From Seminavis robusta (taxonomy: Eukaryota; Bacillariophyta; Bacillariophyceae; Naviculales; Naviculaceae): DNA of 22,786 bases. A program made the translations under genes and the position numbers. The notes beneath the pieces were generated by a model. It was given only the letters and a program-made list of their open reading frames with translations. It searched no databases and had not been told where the DNA came from. Positions 19,250 through 22,786 of the stretch are shown here, in pieces (the stretch's first letter is position 1; each line of letters opens with the position of its first letter). The DNA is taken from NCBI GenBank assembly GCA_903772945.1, contig CAICTM010001778.1, forward strand, positions 1 to 22,786, in the 5' to 3' direction.

Positions 19250-19307
19250 CACATTTCTTCACCATCATTTCCTTTCAAGTCTACCATTCTTGAGCAATCT
19301 GACGGAA

Positions 19308-19541
19308 ATGACTTTTTCTGATGATGAAAACTACCAGAAATTTGCAGCCATGTTGCTGGAATTGCTGCTAAAAAACCATTGCCAACTTAGCAATAACAAT
19401 GAGCATCTAGACATTGATGCAAACGCCCAACTCTATAAGCGGCTGCTGCTAAATCTACTGAAGAGAAGAAAAAACAAACCGGAACATTTGTTCTTCCAGA
19501 TTGCAAAAAGCAATACAGCCCATTTTGATCACTGGAGTTGA
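19308..19541 (+). CDS. Small hypothetical protein, 77 aa
   Basis: ATG at 19308 (context GGAAATGAC). It encodes a Leu-rich, probably helical peptide (MTFSDDENYQKFAAMLLELL, later LYKRLLLNLLKRRKNKPEHL). No family recognised. An earlier frame opening at 19233 reads through a 33-bp motif and is less likely to be the start. It may be a separate small gene or the displaced N-terminus of the following broken gene, which begins 100 bases downstream in another frame. Confidence 0.4.
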   Translation: MTFSDDENYQKFAAMLLELLLKNHCQLSNNNEHLDIDANAQLYKRLLLNLLKRRKNKPEHLFFQIAKSNTAHFDHWS

Positions 19542-19644
19542 GAAAGGTTATAAGTATAAATAAAATGGGTGAAGTCCCCATCATCAAGACAAAAACAGCA
19601 TTTGTTACACTGCTCAAAAGAAGCTCAAAACACTTGCTGATACC

Positions 19645-20366
19645 ATGGTGAAACCCGCTCCCACGGCTGCTGCTCAAGTTCGTCTTGTAACTCCTAACAA
19701 ACCAACACCGTCTGAGGCTGAAAGGATGGCTGAAAAAATTTATGCTTCTGCAGAAAAGAAAGAAAGACGCAAGCGATTGGAAGTCTTTGTCAAGACTGTT
19801 TCAACAGCCACTATTGCATGCCTGGTCATGAAACCCATTGATCAGTACAATGGCCAGCCCTGGTATTTCAAAGTGGAACATATCGCACCATGCCTCAAGC
19901 TTTGGACCAACTCCTACCCGGATGAGAGCATCACGATTAATGAGGCATTCAAAAAGCTTGCTATTTGCCACACTGTGGACGTGAATGATCCTTCCCGCAA
20001 TAAGCAATCTATTGAATTATGAAATGAAGACAAACAAGGCAAAGGTCGCACTAACTATTTCTTTTCCATGTGGACTACCTTCACCATTCCAGTCGAAAAC
20101 TTTTCATCTGTTAGTGAAGAATCCCTCTGGATTGTGGAGCAGGCGAAGCTATTGCTAATAAAGTGCTCGAAGTTATTGGCCATGAAGCTTTCAAATACCT
20201 CTTCAAAAAGGAAACTGATGATGCCCCTGGCCTTGTTCGTGCCATGTATGACCCCAAATTGAAGACTAACTTCCCGATTTTTGCCAAAAGTGCCATTGTT
20301 AAAGTCACACAACTCACAACCACTCGTAATGCGAATAGTCTCTACTCACAGACATTGAAGGTCTCC
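19645..20366 (+). pseudogene. Uncharacterised plus-strand gene with one stop and one frameshift
   Basis: The first open part, 19645-20022, begins MVKPAPTAAAQVRLV and contains YNGQPWYFKVEHIAPCLKLW. After an in-frame TGA (20020-20022) the same frame continues as NEDKQGKGRTNYFFSMWTTF to about 20140. A one-base shift then leads to AGEAIANKVLEVIGHEAFKY and ETDDAPGLVRAMYDPKLK, ending at 20366. The protein-like quality of all three parts argues for one original gene of about 240 codons or more. Upstream codons TAQKKLKTLADT are also open, so the start may lie earlier. AGTATAAATAAAA at 19554-19566 could be a TATA box. No family recognised. It is divergent from the DGQHR gene and shares its decayed state. 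Confidence 0.55.
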
Positions 20367-20499
20367 TAACTTGGTTGAAAGCTGGGATCGTGATATCCAC
20401 AGTGAATTGTTTTGCAGTGCTACAGACACTATGAAGTATTCCAGCGACCTCTAAAAACCCATGCTCCCAGAATGCCTACGCAATCACATTCACGCGTCC
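20367..20499. other. Noncoding 3' flank of the plus-strand gene
   Basis: No gene or repeat visible up to motif copy 17. Confidence 0.4.
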
Positions 20500-20532
20500 T
20501 TGAAACTCATGCCCAATGGGCATAGGATTCCA
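20500..20532. repeat. 33-bp near-palindromic motif, copy 17 (rightmost)
   Basis: Arms TTGAAA and ATTCCA; core ATGCCC AAT GGGCAT. It lies about 130 bases after the plus-strand gene. No further copy is seen to the right. The number 17 counts intact-geometry copies in order; copy 3 is a 39-bp variant. Confidence 0.85.
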
Positions 20533-20856
20533 AAATGGTGACGTTCCTAAGTTGCAGAAATGGAATTGTTACCACCCCAGACAACAATCAATGTATCCAT
20601 ATCTTGTGCAATCACTCAATCCAAATTCCAAGACTCTACAAAAAAACCAAAAACGAAAACAAAAAATGACGGAGTCACACATATGCTAGGCAGCGCAGCA
20701 GCAAAATAATCTTAACCCTAAAAATATCTGTTCACCGCATTCTCCGATTGATTAATCCTTCACGTACTTTCACACCGCGTAAACTCAACTTCACTTTATA
20801 CTTCAGACCCACACGGGGGTAAGCTATGAAATTCTAATATCGCCTTCAAGGTTACT

Positions 20857-20872
20857 CACTCGGCTCCGAGTG
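20857..20872. repeat. 7-bp stem hairpin
   Basis: CACTCGG, a two-base CT spacer, then CCGAGTG. It lies 25 bases before the long palindrome. Confidence 0.8.
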
Positions 20873-20897
20873 TCCCTTCCCCTGGTTAGTGCGCCAT

Positions 20898-20927
20898 GGA
20901 GCACTAATGAGCGCTCATTAGTGCTCC
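20898..20927. repeat. 30-bp perfect palindrome
   Basis: GGAGCACTAATGAGC is followed directly by its exact reverse complement with no spacer. It does not extend outwards. Nothing coding is adjacent. Confidence 0.97.
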
Positions 20928-21228
20928 GGGACTGAAACTGTGGGACTGTTCGTAGGTACCGGTACGGACGACCGTGTCTGTTCAGTTTCGTACCAGAAGG
21001 GTAGGTACGGTAAATATAGGGTTAAGCATACAGTTTACTCTGCATATTTGAATCAAGAATACGTTTTACCGCATCTACCTCGTATCCAAAGCTGTCTTCC
21101 TGGCAGAGGACGAAAGTGCTTTGGAATGCTTTAGCGTGGTAATTGGATCTTACGACCATCATAGCAGTTTTAACGTTGTTTGGATGCTACCAATACTATA
21201 CAGTCAGCCCTCGCTCTTATTTATAATC

Positions 21229-21277
21229 TCTTATTTATTCCCTCTATTATATTTATTAAATCTCGAGATCCCCCCCC
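21229..21277. repeat. Subterminal direct repeat of the MITE, left copy
   Basis: TCTTATTTATTCCCTCTATT and the following ATATTTATTAAATC..CCCCC block recur in the same orientation at 21712-21760 with several mismatches. The MITE therefore has inverted ends and direct subterminal repeats. Confidence 0.7.
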
Positions 21278-21278
21278 A

Positions 21279-21322
21279 GTCATGAGTGACCGTGACTGCA
21301 GTCATGAGTGACCGTGACTGCA
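21279..21322. repeat. 22-bp tandem repeat x2 inside the MITE
   Basis: GTCATGAGTGACCGTGACTG plus CA occurs twice in perfect tandem. Each unit is itself partly palindromic (GTCAnnnnTGAC). Confidence 0.95.
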
Positions 21323-21711
21323 GCAACAAATCTTTCGAGCAGCCCGACAACGTCGCACAATCCATTCCAACCGTTTCAATTTGACCGAGATGGCATGTAA
21401 AATGCCGATATAGATCCAATGGACGTGGGATTCCTCGCACCTCTGCGGTACCTCTGCACGCACCTCTCAGAGGCTGTCTCGTCGGTGCCAGCCCAAGCCC
21501 TGGTTGCTTACGTGCATTTTTGGAAGGATGGTTTTGACCAGACAAAAACAATTCTTGTGAGCTGCCAAACAATTTCACGCAAACCATACCAAAGGCTCCA
21601 ATCCGACCTAGACCAACATGAACGACGCGGATTGGGCTGCTAAGGCAGGCAAGCGAAAGCGTGATAGCTCCCTTCATTCGAACTTTACTAGCAAATAAGG
21701 CCCTAGAAAAC

Positions 21712-21760
21712 GCTTATATTTATGCCCTCCATTATATTTATCAAAGTCCAGGATACCCCC
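21712..21760. repeat. Subterminal direct repeat of the MITE, right copy
   Basis: Right partner of the repeat at 21229-21277; same orientation, roughly four-fifths identical by eye. Confidence 0.7.
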
Positions 21761-21788
21761 TCATAAATAAGAGAGAGGGCTGACTGTA

Positions 21789-22245
21789 CCGGTAATTGGT
21801 GTGGCTCCGTGCAGCTTTGAAATATTATTGGGAGCTGTGCAGGGAAGCTGCGGGAGTTGATTTTATATTCACCGTTGGCACGATCCTTTGCCAAGATTCT
21901 CACGAAAACCCGATCATCTATAGTGATTCAGTAGAGCCTATCGTGCACAACGACGAAAAGATGGAAACAATGATTTATTGAACGTGCGAACGCATCTGTT
22001 GTCGGGGCCGCATTGGTTAGGTCCTTGCCGCCAAAAGCAGTTTACGCATCCTCAAGTGCCCTATGCACTTTATTTGACATGATTAATGTTGCCGCCGCGC
22101 CTAGCTTCCCATAGTTTTAATAGCAGGCCTTGAGAATCGGTACCGAGGTACTCTTTGTTGTGAAGCAGGAAATAAATGAGGTTGAGAAGAAGTAATCTCA
22201 CAATTTCAATTCTGATCAGAGGCAAACAAGCAACAATCCAACAAG
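21789..22245. other. Upstream region of the right-edge gene
   Basis: The short open frame 21796-21981 has no recognisable motif. The 5' leader and promoter of the gene at 22246 should lie here; no TATA box is certain. I see no RNA gene. Confidence 0.4.
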
Positions 22246-22786
22246 ATGGTACGAGTAGCCCCCACCAGCAACAAAAGCATGAGCTCTTCCAGTAATCCTG
22301 CTGGCAAGCAAGTAAGCTTTGGAGAATCCACCACTCACACAGTGGAATCCGTTCCAAGTGATTGCAAGTCCGCAGTTTGGTACAACGGCAGACAGCTTCA
22401 GATCAAAGTCAGCCAAGAGATCACTCGCGCCAAGCTTTGCCCCAAGAAACAACTAGAAGAGTCTGAACTCTCCTGGCGAGGTCTGGAGAACTACCAAAAG
22501 GGATACAGCTGCGAAGAAAAGGCTCTCAAGCACACTCGCGCCGTGGTTAAGGAATACCGATCACAAGTAGTCGAGTTTGGAGACTGCGATCTAGAAGACT
22601 TGCGTGATGTTGCCAAAGCGCACTCCAAAGCCGATCGAGTCAAAGCTCGCAAAATGGGGGTCAAAGATGCCGAAGCAGCGCGCAAACAACAGCAACCACA
22701 AGACAAGAGCCATACTGCGACCCCTCCACCAGCATTACTTGGTAATTGCACGCAGCAAGTAGCCAGGCAAGCCGCGGCCATTGGGC
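22246..22786 (+). CDS. Uncharacterised diatom-type protein with WRGLE motif (3' end outside window)
   Basis: The frame is open from the ATG at 22246 (context AACAAGATGGTA) to the window edge, 180 codons with no stop. After a Ser/Thr/Asn-rich start come QVSFGESTTHTV and SAVWYNGRQLQIKV, then SELSWRGLENYQKGYS near residues 80-95. A helical, charged region follows with KALKHTRAVVKEYRSQVVEF and then DAEAARKQQQPQ. The order of a (V)SF-type strand, an AxWY segment, a charged helix and an RGLE motif recalls a large family of short uncharacterised diatom proteins; that link is from memory and not tested. The frame is clean and GC-richer than the island, so it is probably a live gene. No signal peptide or membrane segment is visible in the part present. 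Confidence 0.85.
   Translation, partial: MVRVAPTSNKSMSSSSNPAGKQVSFGESTTHTVESVPSDCKSAVWYNGRQLQIKVSQEITRAKLCPKKQLEESELSWRGLENYQKGYSCEEKALKHTRAVVKEYRSQVVEFGDCDLEDLRDVAKAHSKADRVKARKMGVKDAEAARKQQQPQDKSHTATPPPALLGNCTQQVARQAAAIG

Larger units (their letters stand above)
19122..19277. repeat. 78-bp tandem repeat containing motif copies 15 and 16
   Basis: CTTATTCCAA starts at 19122 and again at 19200. The first ~50 bases of each unit are nearly identical and include a full 33-bp motif; the remainder shares CATCATTTCCTT-like words but has diverged. This is the only place in the intergenic region where the motif is duplicated together with its flanks. Confidence 0.85.
18781..19307. promoter_or_regulatory. 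Divergent intergenic region between DGQHR gene and plus-strand gene
   Basis: About 520 bp separates the first exon of the minus-strand gene from the first plus-strand start. It holds the CG-run direct repeats, three 33-bp motifs and a 78-bp tandem repeat. A bidirectional promoter is inferred from gene orientation only; 5' noncoding exons or introns of the minus-strand gene could also lie here. Confidence 0.4.
20533..21198. other. Intergenic DNA right of the island
   Basis: No gene visible. It contains a hairpin, a 30-bp palindrome and GGTACCGGTAC/GGTACGG runs at 20955-21010. The AT-rich character of the island fades near 20800. Confidence 0.45.
21201..21786. mobile_element. TA-flanked MITE, 586 bp (Tc1/mariner/pogo-like ends)
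   Basis: The left end CAGTCAGCCCTCGCTCTTAT is matched by the inverted right end with one mismatch, and the match runs for about 25 bases. TA flanks both sides (21199-21200 and 21787-21788), the target duplication of the Tc1/mariner superfamily. The longest internal frame (minus strand 21677-21231) has no transposase motifs, so it is a non-autonomous element. Confidence 0.82.

Noticed and set aside
8145..20532. CRISPR array as an explanation for regularly recurring palindromic repeats
   Set aside because: Copies are hundreds to thousands of bases apart with coding exons between them, spacing is irregular and the genome is eukaryotic.
20820..21130. Possible tRNA or other structured RNA near the palindrome
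   Set aside because: No cloverleaf, A box or B box could be fitted; the hairpins are isolated DNA palindromes.
21231..21677. 148-codon minus-strand frame as a transposase
   Set aside because: No DDE/DDD spacing, helix-turn-helix or other transposase motif is visible; the frame contains duplicated noncoding-like segments.
22773..22786. CCATTGGGC at the window end, like part of the motif core
   Set aside because: It is in an intact coding frame, has no arms and is cut by the window edge.

Overview
This is eukaryotic nuclear DNA, most likely from a diatom or a close stramenopile relative. It holds a diatom-style Ty1/copia element, a HUH-PIF1 Helitron of the type common in algal genomes, short GT-AG introns, and one short gene that resembles a diatom protein family with a WRGLE-type motif. 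The assignment rests on these families only. I see no rRNA, tRNA or CRISPR array.

Layout. Positions 1-4427 carry a decayed copia element. Its integrase part is frameshifted, but its reverse transcriptase/RNase H frame (2422-4095) is intact. A foldback or MITE-like element (4428-4852) follows, then an intact intronless gene for a charged 308-residue protein (5044-5970), then gene-poor DNA with simple repeats. From about 7.75 to 20.54 kb the sequence is visibly more AT-rich and forms an island. On its minus strand lie a frameshifted but domain-complete Helitron Rep-helicase (about 13690-8410) and, upstream of it, a frameshifted multi-exon gene (about 18780-13799) with a DGQHR motif of the ParB/DndB type. 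A divergent plus-strand gene (19308/19645-20366) is also broken. After the island come a 30-bp perfect palindrome, a TA-flanked MITE (21201-21786) and the 5' part of an intact gene (22246 to the window end).

The most unusual signal is a 33-bp near-palindromic motif found 18 times between 8145 and 20532, with no recognisable copy outside. Its geometry is 6-3-6-3-6-3-6: outer arms TTGAAT and ATTCAA, and a core close to ATGCCC AAT GGGCAC. Each of the nine introns I could recognise in the two minus-strand genes contains one or two copies. Introns with two copies are about 131-141 bp and those with one are 65-103 bp. The other copies lie in a 3' tandem repeat, in the divergent intergenic region, and beyond the plus-strand gene. 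The motif therefore links an obvious transposon, an unrelated-looking DGQHR gene and a third gene. That fits an introner-like intron family, a recombination or protein-binding site, or the signature of one large composite mobile element. Only genome-wide searches can separate these.
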